Shown here one piece after another: positions 24,460-37,937 of a stretch of 64,000 nucleotides of DNA. The DNA comes from Sphagnum compactum (Eukaryota > Bryophyta > Sphagnopsida > Sphagnales), in NCBI GenBank assembly GCA_965153455.1, contig OZ234502.1:14229495-14293494 (forward strand), read 5' to 3'. Position 1 is the stretch's first letter. Each line of letters begins with the position of its first letter. The translations under genes and the position numbers were made by a program. Under the pieces are notes generated by a model. That model searched no databases, was not told the origin of the DNA, and worked only from the letters and a program-made list of their open reading frames with translations.

Positions 24460-25600
24460 TTATTAGTAGGAGAGAAAATATGACATATTTGTGTAATTAT
24501 CCAATTTTTCTAATAAGTGTCACTATTGGCCATTTGAACCTATAGACCTGGGTTTAAAATAAAAAATCATTTTCATTTGTAACATTTGCAACTTGTCATG
24601 GATCAATATTGAAGAGTGCACAACTTTTGTTTTGGCTGATTTTTGAAGGTTTTGACATAATGTGCTTATGATTTTCCAAAAATGTGGATTATTGTTGTGA
24701 CAAAATAATGTTGAAGCTATTCATGTACTACATTATTTATAAAGATTTTGCAATTTGCATCAATACTTTTAAGAGAGGGAATTTGTTGCTACAATTGTAT
24801 TACTTTTTATTAACTTTCATGATTGTAGATTTTCAGCAATTGGGAGCATGATTGTGTGCCATCATATCTTATCATTGGAACTTTGGAACGTGCATAGGTT
24901 GAAAATTTGAGAAATGGAAAAATGTTTCAACATAATCTCCATGTAATATCCTCCTTTTCATTTATTGGAACTAGGGTTTTTTTAAGGATTTTGTGATGTA
25001 GCCAAGGTGGCAACCATCTAGAAACTAATTTAGCCAATTCTAGCTACATGCCAGATATGAAAGAAGAAAAATGAAAGTGAATTTTTTTATTGGCGAATTT
25101 GTGTCGAAATTTGACCTAACAACTGTGATTTTAACCAATACATTTTTGCAAAAAGTTTCCAGTAAAAAGCACTGATTGGAACTCACTTATCCAAAACACA
25201 AAATCATTCATACTTGATATATATTACTTTAAAACCATAATTTTGTCTTATGGTTCATGAAAACCAATAAACACACCAATATTTGGACATCAATGGTTAC
25301 CAATACTTAAAGGATTAAATTATAGATCATCATTCATAGTATGGACATAACTATTGGAGTTTTAAATACTTGTTACTTTTAAAATATTATTTGAATTCTC
25401 AAATTTTTGGTTTTTTTTTAATCTGAAAAAACCAAAAACTCCCAACATAACCATTAAGATTCTTAGCATGTGCAAGTAGGGTTCTGGCCAAGTGCATGAT
25501 ATGCTTGCTTGGGTCTTTCACATTGAGCTCAAGATTGTTCTTGACTATTGTTGAACCTATTGAACCTTGAAGCCAAATCAACAAAGGGTTTTTTATTTTC
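24460..25600. repeat. Segment inverted relative to 32400-33312
   Basis: Matches the reverse complement of 32400-33312. Landmarks: GCCATTTGAACCTATAGA near 24530 against the reverse near 33240; AGAGAGGGAATTTGTTGC near 24770 against the reverse near 33155; GATATGCTTGCTTGGGTCTTTC near 25500 against the reverse near 32485. No gene recognised; the small minus-strand frame at 25399-25584 has no domain. Confidence 0.72.
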
Positions 25601-26928
25601 CAAACTTCTAATGGGAATTATAGAGATTTTGGGGTGTGAAATAGTTTTATTCTATATTCGCAATGGAGGATGAAGAGCTTATCACCATGGGAAAGTTCAA
25701 AAGAAAACTAATCCAACTCAATAGATGAATGCAATTTATGCATTCCTAGGTGTCATAGTCCAAATTGAGGACAAGTAGAAATTGGTAACTCACTTGTGGT
25801 TCATCCACAATTGAGTCTTAATAGGTTTCCAATTTGGATGGTGTAGTACTAATGGTGTTGGGTCAAATAATTTATACTACTTACATGGCTTTTCATGCGT
25901 ATCTATGTGTGTATGTTGGCATCAACATAACCTAAGATGGACTTGGCCCAGTGAAAAATCAGTTTAGGGAATTATTTGGATTGTCACATGTACACAAAAT
26001 TTATTTATGGATCGTAAATGAATTAAAAATGTAAAGTTGTCTTTAACATTAATATTATCAATCTTTAAATTGTCTATGTTCCAATAAGTTTGAATGGAAA
26101 TCATATTAGAAATATGAATGATTCAAAAGAAAAAATTGAACTCATAATGGATTATATTCATATATTAAATACTATTACATTGTGTTGCTACATGTGGTTT
26201 TACCTTGATATTACCAATGGCTATGTACTTATCTGCTTATATTAACCAACATTTTTCTTAAATTGGTTTATTTCCAAAAAAATATGTTTAAGTAATAAAC
26301 ATTCCACACTAGATTGCAACTAATATCATAACACAATCAAGGATTTTTCTCCAATTTTATTAGATTAAAAAAATTTAAAAAGTTTTCCAAAAGCTTATTA
26401 AGCAAAAATAGAATAATTTAACCCCAAAATTCACAATTTTCCAAAATATTCCCTTAGTTTTTTTCTGGAAAAATGACAAAATGTCTCCAAAAAAATCATT
26501 GACTGACACAACCATTCACATTTGTGCTGAATTATAGTGTTTTTTTCCAATTGTGTGACGTATCCAAGGTGACCTGATCATCCATAAGCCAATTTAGGCA
26601 ATTAAAAATATGAATGTGGAAAAAATAAATCCTTCATATATATTTTTGGTTACTTGAATCATGTATAGAACTTTGGCATTTTTCGTTTTTAATTGTGGAG
26701 ATCGTTTTCAAAAACAATTACTGAACTTGCAACTTGAAAATTCTAAATTTTTTCAACAATGTGAAATTTAACATCGAAATATATTAGGCTAGTACTGAAT
26801 GATAATGCCAATTTGCTCTCCATGTGAAGCAGCATAGTAGGCTGGGTAATTTTGGCGCTCTTCAACTTATCATGTCACAAATGATCAACCTTTCATATTA
26901 TCTTCCAAATATGAAAGAAATACTATGT

Positions 26929-26995
26929 TTCATAATCTTCTAGGGTAGAAGATTATGTTGTACATAATAATCTTCCAAACTAGAAGATTATGTAT
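26929..26995. repeat. Short palindromes
   Basis: CATAATCTTCT and AGAAGATTATG are perfect inverted arms around a 5-base centre, followed by a second, related AATCTTCC/TAGAAGATT pair. The copy 2 counterpart near 34690 is eroded. Confidence 0.55.
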
Positions 26996-29900
26996 TATAT
27001 TAAAGGTTCCGATTTTTTCTTTTCATGCTTAAATATGATGTTCCTGGATGTTCCAATGATGTTGTGGTGATATGCCATGATGTTCCCACTATGATCACAT
27101 GATGTTTCCATGTTGTTCCCATGGCCATTTCATGGTGCTGCATAATTGTTCACCAATGATGTTAATATAATGGCATGGGCAAGTGGCTGCTTGATTCTTG
27201 GTGTGCTGGCAATCTCACACTGCTGGGCTCACAAAGGGCAGCTTACCCAAGGTAAAGGGCAGTTGCTCTCCCGTTTCCTTAGTACATGATGACTGTTATA
27301 ACCAAACACATATTTCTAAATTTTAAGGTCAAGATCTGATACCATGAATTATAAACGTATTAGTACCCAGTTCTCATGATATTATATTATTTTTCAAGCC
27401 AGGTTATAAATATGAAATAAGTAGCTTAATAAACATTTTGAGCAATTGTAAATTGTTTTCCAATTCACAATAAGGCCCACTTTAGTTGGCGCCTAGAGTC
27501 CAAATTCCTAAGAACCAACTTGGACTTGTTTGAAGCGAATTGAATCCTTGAGTTGAACCCTGTCATGGACTCTAGCTTGCATCTTGCTTCCTCATATCAT
27601 GAGGTCTCCTTTGAGCTCCTTTTTTTTAACTGAATTAATTGATTTTCTCTCCAAACTTAGCCTTGATTTGCCACTTTTTGGTCTTGGACCTTCATCTAAA
27701 GGCCATGGGTCCAATATAATGGCTTTCAGCCAATAAGATTGCTCTATTTCATTGAACCCTAGACCCTCATCTAAAGTAGACAAGTTGTTTCTAGTTATAC
27801 GGTAACATGCCTTCTTCAATTAGTATCTGTACATAAGTCTAGCAAGAACATTGGTGTTATCGTAAACGATCTCTTAAGTTCTTTGAGGGTTAAATTACAT
27901 TTGTAGGTATTTGCATATATTTCCAACTTTTTTTAAAGATATTTATGCAATGACATGATCAACAAACTACATTGTTTTCAAAACACGTTAAGGAATTGGA
28001 TAATATTTTGCACACAAAATTTACTTTGTACACATAAGTCTGCCAAACAGCTCTGCATGAAATCTTGAGTGAATAACAGATTTATGCTCCATTTATTCAT
28101 GAGACATAAAAGATTCTTTACTAAATGAGAGATTTGATTCCACTGACCCTAATATTTAGAGGAGTTGGAGCTTGTAGCGATTGAAATCTGTGGTTTGCCA
28201 ACAAGCTGTTGCAAATGTCCTGGTCACCTTTTTAACAACTATGACCCAAATTCCATGCAAGTATTTCTCAAAAAAGAAGAATGATTTTGCTTTAATCAGC
28301 CATATTCCGCATAAATGAAGACCACCATCATTAGGCAAAAACTGCACAGATTAATATTAAACCTGTAAAGACTTAATCATAACTTCATTAAGATTTCTGA
28401 AATTTTAATTTATAAATTATCATGCACCATAATCATCAGCATCAATGATATTCTCACCAACCGATAAATGGAGACATATATATTTAGCTATTTTTTAAAG
28501 GTTTAAAAGACATATAGCTAACTAGTGAGCTTGAAGTGGTGCTCAGGAGTTGAGCCTTGGTTGCGTGCAGAGTGATCTAGAGACTGGAGATCAGGGTTTT
28601 AACCTTTTTTTGTCCAATTTTGTGAGGTAGGTGAATCATGAGGCTATTATACAAAGGAAGACTTAGCCGAATTTGGATACATGTCAGAGATGGGAGTAGG
28701 AAAAAAATCGAAGATCCCTGCCTTAGTTTGGGGACCTCCTGAAACGTATAGTCCAAATATGTCAAATCCTGACTTTTTCCTCAAAATATGGTGACTTGTG
28801 GCCATGTTTTGCTTTAAAAACCTTGAAATGAATCACATAGATTATTTTGTCACCGCTGTGCAAAAATTTGCCACAAAAAGAAACTCGACTAATTTTTCTA
28901 ATTTTTTTGTTAAATTTTGCTAAAGTTTCAATATTGAATGAAAATAAAACTTGACTGCTACACATTCAAACACTTACTTGTTGCATAATTCATCTCTTGC
29001 CAATCCATCTTAGCAATAAAACACTAGTGCAGAAATGCAAGCCAACAAGAAAATTCAACGTTCCAATTAAAACTGCTTCAGAATTCTGTTACAATATTAA
29101 AATAAGGGCAGAGAGTGCCAGGGAGGAAAATATTGAAACATACTAATTGTTTCTTGCATAATTGACTCTTTATGGACGATCAACCTTAAAAAGCATCAAT
29201 GCAATTTCTTTCAAAAACCCAAATTCCCTAAAAATGATTTTAAAAAGTCTTATTTATGCACAACTTCTAGTGAGTTGAGTTGCAATATGTATATAGAGAG
29301 AGTCTACATCGGGAGAAGATGTTGCGGAGTAAACAATTGCATTTAAACTCACTCTTTCAAATCCACCTTCAAAACAAAAACCAAGGGGAAACAAATTCAT
29401 GATTGTACAAGAAAGAAAACCCAAAATTTATTAAAATGACAAAAAATGCAAGTAAATTACACGTAGGGCATGTGATTTTCATTTCCCATATAATTGATAA
29501 TAGAATTTTGCACAGTGCCAACAATTGAAGCAAGGAAACTTAGTTTTTGCTGCAGACCTTGTTGTCCTTCCCTTATTGTCTGCCAAAAACGTCTGTATCT
29601 GTCCTATTTTGGTGTGCATTCTAAGGAGCTATAGCCGTGCTCTTCCACCCATCCACCAAGGGAATCCTTAAACCACCCTGTTGATGATGCTTTCTCTCTT
29701 CCCATCATGGGGCCCATGGTGGACGTTGATGTCAGTCCTTGCTTCGCATGCATGACAACCAGCCATCAACCAAGTACTCAAACGGCACTCTTCATATGTG
29801 ATGCATTCTCTCTTTCACATCCCAGCCATCAACCAAGTACTCCTTAACCGTCGCTCTTCATCATGATGCATTTCCCCTTCACATCATGCAGCAGAGTACT

Positions 29901-30065
29901 TTGCTAGAAGCTCTTAATATCTGGTGAGCTGAAAGTGTTTCATCCAATTGAAAGAGCTTTGTCGAACCCGTTTGCAACATCACACCTTCTTAATTTCTTC
30001 TTCTTCACTGTTAGTGTTTTGTGTGGAACAGTTAGTTGTCTATTTGTTTTCTTTAGCGTGCATTT

Positions 30066-30110
30066 TGCATTCCAGCAGCCAATCTTGTCATGTTTGGCTA
30101 CTGGAATGCA
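30066..30110. repeat. 17-bp stem hairpin
   Basis: TGCATTCCAGCAGCCAA (30066-30082) pairs with TTGGCTACTGGAATGCA (30094-30110) with one mismatch and an 11-base loop. It lies at the right end of copy 1 of duplication D; the copy 2 equivalent is not preserved. Confidence 0.65.
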
Positions 30111-30180
30111 TTTTACCATAGGACCTGGGCCCCGGTACTATGGTAATTTTCTATTTCTTTTCAGTTCGTAAATCTCCTTC

Positions 30181-31799
30181 GTCCAAGGCCACTTTCAATA
30201 TTGCTATCTTCCCATGAAATGGTCTATTTAAGAAAGGATCATGTTCCTCTGAAACATTGTTTGAATAAGCAAAAATTGTTATCATTTGTTGCACATTGGT
30301 TTCAAGTTTTGTTTTTCTTTGATCTTTGAATAAGCAAAAATAATATACGATGAGTGTGTTTAGTTAGGGATTCCCACTAGGGGGTTGAATTCTCACCATT
30401 GATCAGAAACCAAAAATTGAGTTTGTTATCCCTCTTTGCTAAATGTAATAATTTTCTATTATTTTTCGGTTCATAAATCTCCTCGATCAAAAGCCAAAGC
30501 CAAGGTGATTTACTCATTTCGTGGGTGGTTCTTTACTTTTATGAAGAACATGCAGTTCCAGTTCTGAAAAATAAATTAAAACGATTGTGGTTCAAGGTCC
30601 ACACAGATGGAACCCACAATCTGGGTCTGGTACTTAGTACCCCAGATCAGAACTGGGGTTAACTCGTACTTAGCCCAGGTTCTAGTCGTCTTAAAAAATC
30701 TGGGTTCTGGTTTCACACATAAATAGAACTGCAACCTGGTTTTGGTTCCTAACAATTTACCTGGTTTCTTTCCTGGTTCTAGTTCCAGTTCTGAATATCA
30801 GACGGGCCAGATCTAGTTCAAGTTTTGCTAAGCCGAACTGGAATTGAAGTGGTTCTAAGTTTTAACCTGCTAAACATTGGTATATTCGTTGCAAGTTTTA
30901 AGACTAAATCATTTTTACATAAACTGTAGGTAGTGTGTCAACTACATAATAGGTATACAATCTGTTGATTAAACGACGCCTAATAATTATGAATTTCCAT
31001 AAATGAGATTTAAAGCATTATGGATTCCCTTAGTTGTTTACAGCCAATTCAGTTATTTGCAAATAAATCCAGCACAGAATTTACACCCTTGTCACTTCTG
31101 GTGCTCAGTGATTTTTCTAACAATTTTGTGATGGAACTAATTTAGTGGTGGTCGTTGGTAAATGGCCAAATTTAGCTACTCCTTGGATAGTTGAGTAAAG
31201 TAAACATAACCCTGCTTTGTGTCTGTTATTTTTCTGAGGGTTAAAAACATTGTTGTATTGCCTGATGATTTTTGTGTGAAGATGATGGCCAATGCCACTT
31301 ATATCATACATAATCTCATCTACTTTATTGGGAGGTGAATCATATGATTATGCCTGCATGCAAGAGAACACCCTTATGGATGAATGTATGCACAAATTAA
31401 ACGAATCTGTCACAAGAGAAATAAAAGTAAGATTATGTAACTCGATAAAGGAAAAAGGAAGCCATATTGGGCTTGAAATGAAAGCTGGATTGATCAAAAG
31501 ATCTGTACAGGCATTTCACTATTGAAGTCAATGAATTTATAAAGCATGCATTTAAATTCCTCTATTTTATGAAGTCAAGTGTAATAGGAAAACCATAATC
31601 AAAATTTTCCATAATTTTGTAAATATGCACATTGATACCCATCACTGTATACATGTGGCCTTTACCTAGAGTACCTCCCACTAGGAAAATGTAAACAATG
31701 GCCAATTTGAGTTCCACCTTCCTATATCCTACTACAAAATAATTCCCAAAACTACAAAATGACCCGAAGGAGGTGGGAGTGAATAATTGTACACTTCCC
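30181..31799. other. Unassigned sequence with GGTTC-rich tract
   Basis: No gene found. 30548-30870 is packed with GGTTCTGG, CCAGTTCTG and GGTTCC words resembling the tract at 16314. Small open frames at 31117-31311 and 31292-31525 overlap on opposite strands and show no domain. Confidence 0.45.
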
Positions 31800-32400
31800 C
31801 TTTTGGGTGGGAATATATATCCATTATAAATATTGTTTATATGACCTTATGTCAACCTTAGTATTATCTAAAGGTATCCAAAAACACTGCTTGTTCTCAA
31901 TATGCACATTTTGTGTTGTAGTCAACAAAAGGTAGATGAATTGTATTAAATACAACTATAGCATCTTCATCCTCCCTCTGGCCAAAGGGGATTATGCAAG
32001 ACCCAATGGGACAGCACCCACCAATGCAGTATCCATTGGAAACCCGTTATGAAACGCAATTAGCTTAACCACCACTAAGTTACCTTGGTTCTGCCTTGGT
32101 AACCTATGTTGTCAACCCTCCTACTTTTTCATGACACTATCTAACTACCTATATGTAAGTGGGTAAGCATTCTAAGGAAATAGGCAGGTAATGTAAGTGG
32201 CTATTAGTGGTAATGTATGTATAGCTAGGTAAGGCTATTAGATATGTAGATGCATCCAGGGGGTGCCCAGTATGTAGCTAACCACAAATTGTTCAGTAGG
32301 GGACATGAATAAAATGAATTGAAGTGTTTTCCTTAACACACCATACATCCTGCATGGTGGGCTGGTAGGTGCTGGTGTACTTTGGCCACGCACAAGTTTG
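31800..32400. repeat. Diverged duplication D, copy 2, left part
   Basis: Direct counterpart of 18790-19420, followed at once by the segment that is inverted relative to copy 1. Confidence 0.72.
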
Positions 32401-33312
32401 GAAAAGAAAAAAGAAATCCATTGTTGATTTGGCTTGAGGTTTGATAGGTTTGGCAATTGTTAAGAACACTACAGGTCATGAAAGACCCAAGCAAGCATAT
32501 CAGGGACCTGGCCAGAACCCCACTTGGGCATGCTAAGAATCCGTAATGGTTCTTTTGGCTGGGAAATTTGGCTTTTTTTGAATATAAATAAATATCTAGA
32601 GAATTACAATAATACTCTGAAGATATCAAGGCTTTCAAAAACCGAACACGGCACTACAAAAGCAGCTTCAACACATGTCTGGTAGAACAATTCATTAAAT
32701 TTGAAGTTTCCATGTCAAAGAGAAAAGAATGTTCCAATAGATTTTCTATTTTCCTTTACAATTTTTTTCTTTGAGAATTTTGTGTTGTGAAAATTTCAAC
32801 ATAATTTCTACTTCATTAATTTAATTAGCATTGAAGCTGCCAAGGTATTGCAGTAGTTATGTTCATAATATTTGGTGATGTAACTCCAATTCCTTCAATA
32901 TTGCTAACCATTTCAATGTCGAAAGATTTGTGTGTTGTTTAGTTTTCTTGAGCCATATGATAAAATGGTTAAAAAGTAATACATGTATTGGATGAATGAA
33001 TTGTGTTTTGGAGAAATGAGTTTTAATGGATGAAAGGAGGATATCACGGAGATTACATGTTGAATTTTTTTTCCATTTCTTAAATTGCTCCATTGTTGAA
33101 AATCTATAAATTTCATGAAAGTTAGTAAAAAGTTATAAAATTTTTGCAAGAAATTCCCTCTCTTTTTAAAAATCTTTTATGCAAATCATGCTTCCTAAAC
33201 ATTTGAAAAGGTTTTTTTTGGATCTAAACCCAGTTCTATAGGTTCAAATGCCGAATTGTGACACTCAGACAGAATGGATAATTGCAAAAATATGTCACGT
33301 ATCTTCTCTCCT
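32400..33312. repeat. Duplication D, copy 2, inverted segment
   Basis: Reverse-complement counterpart of 24460-25600, lying between direct-oriented flanks, so one copy underwent a local inversion of about 0.9-1.1 kb. No coding region recognised. Confidence 0.7.
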
Positions 33313-33479
33313 TTTAATTATAATAATAAATATATACACTCTTTGTACACATCTTGAAAACATGAAAAATGGAAAAATCCATGTGTCCAATTAAATCCCC
33401 CAAAAACATTTATTGTTTATTTGACAATTAGTTGCTGAACCTCATCAGGGAGTATGATACTTCATTCAAGTTTCGTGTG

Positions 33480-36400
33480 GACTCAGGAGAAGTAGTACAT
33501 GGCAGGAATAGAGATTTTGGGTATGAAATATTTCTAGTCTACATTTGCAATGCAGGATGAAGAGTCTATATATAACCACGGGAAAACTCATCCAACTCAC
33601 TAGACGAACACAAAATGCATTCCTGATTGGCATTGTCCAAATTGAGGGCAAGCAGAAATTGGTAACTTGCTTGCCGCTTATCCACAATTGAGTCATATTA
33701 ATGACAAATTTCCTATTTAGATGGTGCACTGGTGGGGTGTTGGGTCACATAATCTGTTGTAAACTACATGGCTTTCCATGTCCTTCTATAAACGGGTCAA
33801 AAAACGGGATTTGAAATTTAATTAGAGCCCATATTTGGCACCAAAATTGAACCAACAACTTTGATCAAGATTCAAGACATGTGCTCATGTGTAAACACCT
33901 ATTGCCAAGAAAATGAATTTGTTAAACATAACAGATATATAGTATACACCATTGTTGTGTCACTACATATGGTTAGTTTACCTTGATATTTATTACTAAT
34001 GGCTATGTAGATGATCTTCATATAACAACATCCATCTGAATTGGTTTATTTCCAAGGAACATATGATTACATAATGACCTCCATTAGATGGTAACTGATA
34101 TCATAACCTAACCCAGTATTCCTTTTTTTCAATTCTTTGATATTGCAAATTTTTCCAAAACACATTAAGCAAAATTAGTCAAATTTACACTAAAAATCCC
34201 ATTTTGCTGATGTTTTCCCAAATTATTTTGTTGGAAAATGACACTAAATTTCCAAAAGAATCACTGAGTTATACAACCAATAAACATCTATGGCATTTTT
34301 TTTTTTTTCACTTTTGTAATGTAGCTAACAAAGTTGCAATCATCCATAAGCCAATTTCGTCAAATTTTGCTATCGAAAAAATGAAAAAAAAAATCCTGAA
34401 ATATGTTTTTGGCTACTTACTTGAACCATGTATAGAAATCTGGCTTATTTCATTTTTTGAACTTTTGGATTTTTTCCCAGAAAGTTATTGAACTGCAGAA
34501 TAAGAGTTCTAATTAAATGTATGGGCAGTGTGAAATTTCACACAAAACTTTAAAGGCCAGTGGTGAATGATATGAATGCCAATTTGCTCTTCACCTGGTG
34601 CCAAGCAGCATAGAACTTGGGCTAGGTAAACGTTGATGCTCTTCAACTTGTCACATGTTAGTGGACCAACGGTTCTTATTATCTTCCAAACAAAGAAAGA
34701 TTATATGTTCTATTTATGTTCTAATCTTCCATTGAACTACAAGACTATCTATTACATAAAAGGTTCCCATGTTTCCTTTTCATGCTTTTATGATGTTCCT
34801 ATGTTCCAATGATGTTGCCACAATGATCACATGATGTTTCAATGTTGTTCTGAAAGCCATTTCTTAATGCCTCATAATCATTCAAACAAAGATGTTCATG
34901 TAATGGCATGGGCAAGCAACTTCCCCTTTGTGCTTGATGTGCTGGCCATCTCACCCTGCCCGGCTGACTAAGAGCAGCTTACCAAAGATCAAGGGCAGCT
35001 GCTTGCCCATGTCCTTGGCCTGTAAAGCATCAGGCAGATTTTTGTAATGTAGTTGGAGGGTGCCTTACTTTACTCTGTAAAGGAGTTTCATTTTTTGAAA
35101 CACATGCTTTCACTCTTTTCCTGTGATACCAAATGGGTAGTCACCAAGTCTCACGGGGAATTTAAAAAACACTAAATCCACCAATGCTTTATGTTTAGTA
35201 AAGCCAGTGGCCATGGGCTTTACTGGAATTGGGCTCACCTTGGCTCTGCCTCAAGCAGGCCCTTATTCTTGTAAGGGCTTTACCCTACACATAATAACCA
35301 CATATGACCAAAGACATATTTATGCATTTTAAGTTTATGATTTAATGTGCCATGAATTATAACATTTAAGTAACTAGTTCTCATGATATTATATTTTTTT
35401 AAAAGACAAGTTAATATGAAATAAGTTGCTTAAGTAATAAATACATTGATTTCCTATTCATCATAATACCTTTTACTTCTAGTAGACAAGTTGTTAGTAA
35501 CATGGAAAAATACCTTCTGCGATTATTATTTGTACACAATATTAGCAAGAACATCAAGTAGTTATTGATTAATCTTTTAGTTCTTGGGGGTTGCACAAAA
35601 TCTAGTTCAAAATGGTTTTGACATTTAGTGTAGTGACATATAAAAATCTTTAAATGATATGTATCGTTTAAAGGTTTTATTTCAGCTCTTTTTTTTGTGG
35701 TGAATTTTCTCCATCTGGAGAAATATCTTTTTTTCAAAAAATAATATTGTGCTCAAATGCCATTATTTTGTCTTTAAACTCTAAAAAACTACCATTTTTC
35801 TACACATTGTTCAATCAAGTAGCCATGATATGGAAGGATGTCAATCAATTTCTACTTTCATAGTGGTTCTATAGCCAAACATGGGTAAATCTCCTTGTGG
35901 ATGATCACCAACATGACATCACAAAATTGAAAAGAAAACAGTGTCTTGTACTGGTATTTGCATGTAATTCCAAAGTTCTTAAATGTATTTATGTAATGGC
36001 ATCAATAAACTATATTATTTAAAAAACATGTTTAGGAATTGGATAATATAAACTTTCCCAAAATTTACAGTGTACATGTACACAAATCTGCCAAACAGTT
36101 ATGCATTAAATTATGAGAATAAAGATTTCTGCACCATTTATTCAGGAGATATAAAAATTTCTTTACTAGATTGGGGAGCTTAAATTTATCTCCCTGGCCC
36201 TAACATTTAAAGTTGGACCTTGGAACTGTTGAAATATATGGTTGGATCATTTTGCTACTTTAAATAATTTTGCAAATCTTGGATTGCAAATGCACTAGGT
36301 TTTTGGACCCCCTAGGTTTGTGACATGGTCACTAACCAAGTGTAATGTGAATTAGTTTGTGTTAGTGAATTTTTTGTGTTTGTAATGGTATTATTTTAGT

Positions 36401-37650
36401 CATTCATGAACGGTGGAAAATCCATCTAGAGACTTAAACCATGCAAGTATTTTCCAAAAAAGAATTTTTTAATAATCAGCCATGTATTCCATATAAATGA
36501 AGGCCATCATCATCAGGCAAAACACCCTCCTATCAAAAATAAATGTTGGAAGGCCTGATTAAGATGTCCTTAAACCCTCAGCAGCTCAAATGAATGTATA
36601 CATCATCAGCATCAATGATTTTCTCACCAACCAATAGATTGGGACGTGTCAAAATATTTATTTATTTATGTATAGCTGTTGTTTTAAGGTAAAATATAGC
36701 CTGATAAACTATCATTAACGTGGTGTTGGGTGGTTGAGCCTTGATTGCACAAATAGAGCAGTGGTTTTCTTAAAAAGTCTCAAATACACAACTACTCATG
36801 AGTTTAATTGCTAAATATATATAAAGAAAGAGACATAGGGACTGGGGAGGAGATGCTGTATAAGACATAATTGCATTTAAATTGAAGTTTTAAAAAACAA
36901 ATCCACGGTCTCAAAACAAACGTGATTGTAGAAAATAAAAGACCCAAACAAAAATGCAAATTATCTGTTGCAAGTGATTAATAAAAATTTCATTTCCTCT
37001 ACAATTAATAATAGAATTTTGTACAGTGCCAACATTGAACAATTGAAGCAACATTTACTTAGTTTTTGCTGCAGAGAGACGTCCATATCCGTCCTTAGTT
37101 TGTGGCCGTCACAAACGTCTTTGTCCGTCCTTCCTTGACGTGCATTACAAGCAGCCATGGCTGTGCTCTACCAACCATCCACCAAGGACTCCTCAAACGG
37201 TGCTCTTCAGACGGACTCTTTCTTCCCATCATGGGCCCCATCGTGAACGTCGATACCCGTCCTTTCTTCGCGTGAATGATAACCAGCTGTCTCTGCAGTG
37301 CAACCATCAACCAAGCACTTTTAAACGGTGTTCTTCTTGGAGCTCTTCACTATGCACTCTCTCGTCACATGCCAGCCATCAATTCAGTTACTCCTTAAAA
37401 GGCGCTCTTCATGATTCATTCACCATCAACCAAGTACTCAAACGCCTCTTGATCGTCGTTCACTCTCTCTTCACATCATATGGTCCGGTACTGTCACTAG
37501 AAGCTCTTAATGTCGCGTGAGCTGGAAGTGTTTCATCGCATTAAAAGAGCATCGTCGAATCCATTTGCAACATCACAATTTCTTCATTTCCTCTTCTTCT
37601 TCACCGTCCGTGTTTTGCGTTCCAGTATCTTTTCTACTCGTTCGCTTATT
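33480..37650. repeat. Diverged duplication D, copy 2, right part
   Basis: Direct counterpart of 25605-30180. The 37000-37650 end is GC-richer, with short ORFs on both strands that are not conserved in copy 1, consistent with promoter/leader sequence rather than coding sequence. Confidence 0.7.
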
Positions 37651-37937
37651 TGCTGGTTTGTTTTAGCGGATCAGCTTTGAGTGTCGAAATGTATTATCTA
37701 CAGAATTTAACTGCTTCATAGCTCTGCTGATCCTGTCGAACATACTGGAGCCACGTCGGTCAGACTCGATCGTGAAGGAATAAGAGGATTATCATTTCAG
37801 CTTTTACAAGCACTCTGGCAACGAAATTACCAACCACTATGTTTCTTCTTGGATTGCTGGTAGTTCCATTGCCCGAGTCTTTGTAAAAGTAGACAGGATA
37901 ATCCCGGTGCACAGCAAGGTTGCACGCAAATCAACTC

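Larger units (their letters stand above)
25605..30180. repeat. Diverged duplication D, copy 1, right part
   Basis: Direct homology to 33480-37650 through colinear landmarks: TAGAGATTTTGGG (25621 / 33508), GCCAATTTGCTCT (26809 / 34579), GCAGCTTACC (27239 / 34974), ATCATCAGCATCAATGAT (28433 / 36602) and a GC-richer end with CAGCCATCAACCAAGTACTC (29822) and GAAAGTGTTTCATC (29932 / 37526). The last 700 bases, better conserved and richer in GC, look like the promoter/leader region that in copy 2 precedes a possible gene relic at 37.9 kb. No intact coding region was recognised in this copy. Confidence 0.72.

Noticed and set aside
25605-37650. The two halves of duplication D as the LTRs of one retrotransposon
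   Set aside because: The homologous parts are 4-5 kb each, highly diverged, include an inversion, lack TG...CA ends and enclose no gag-pol sequence.
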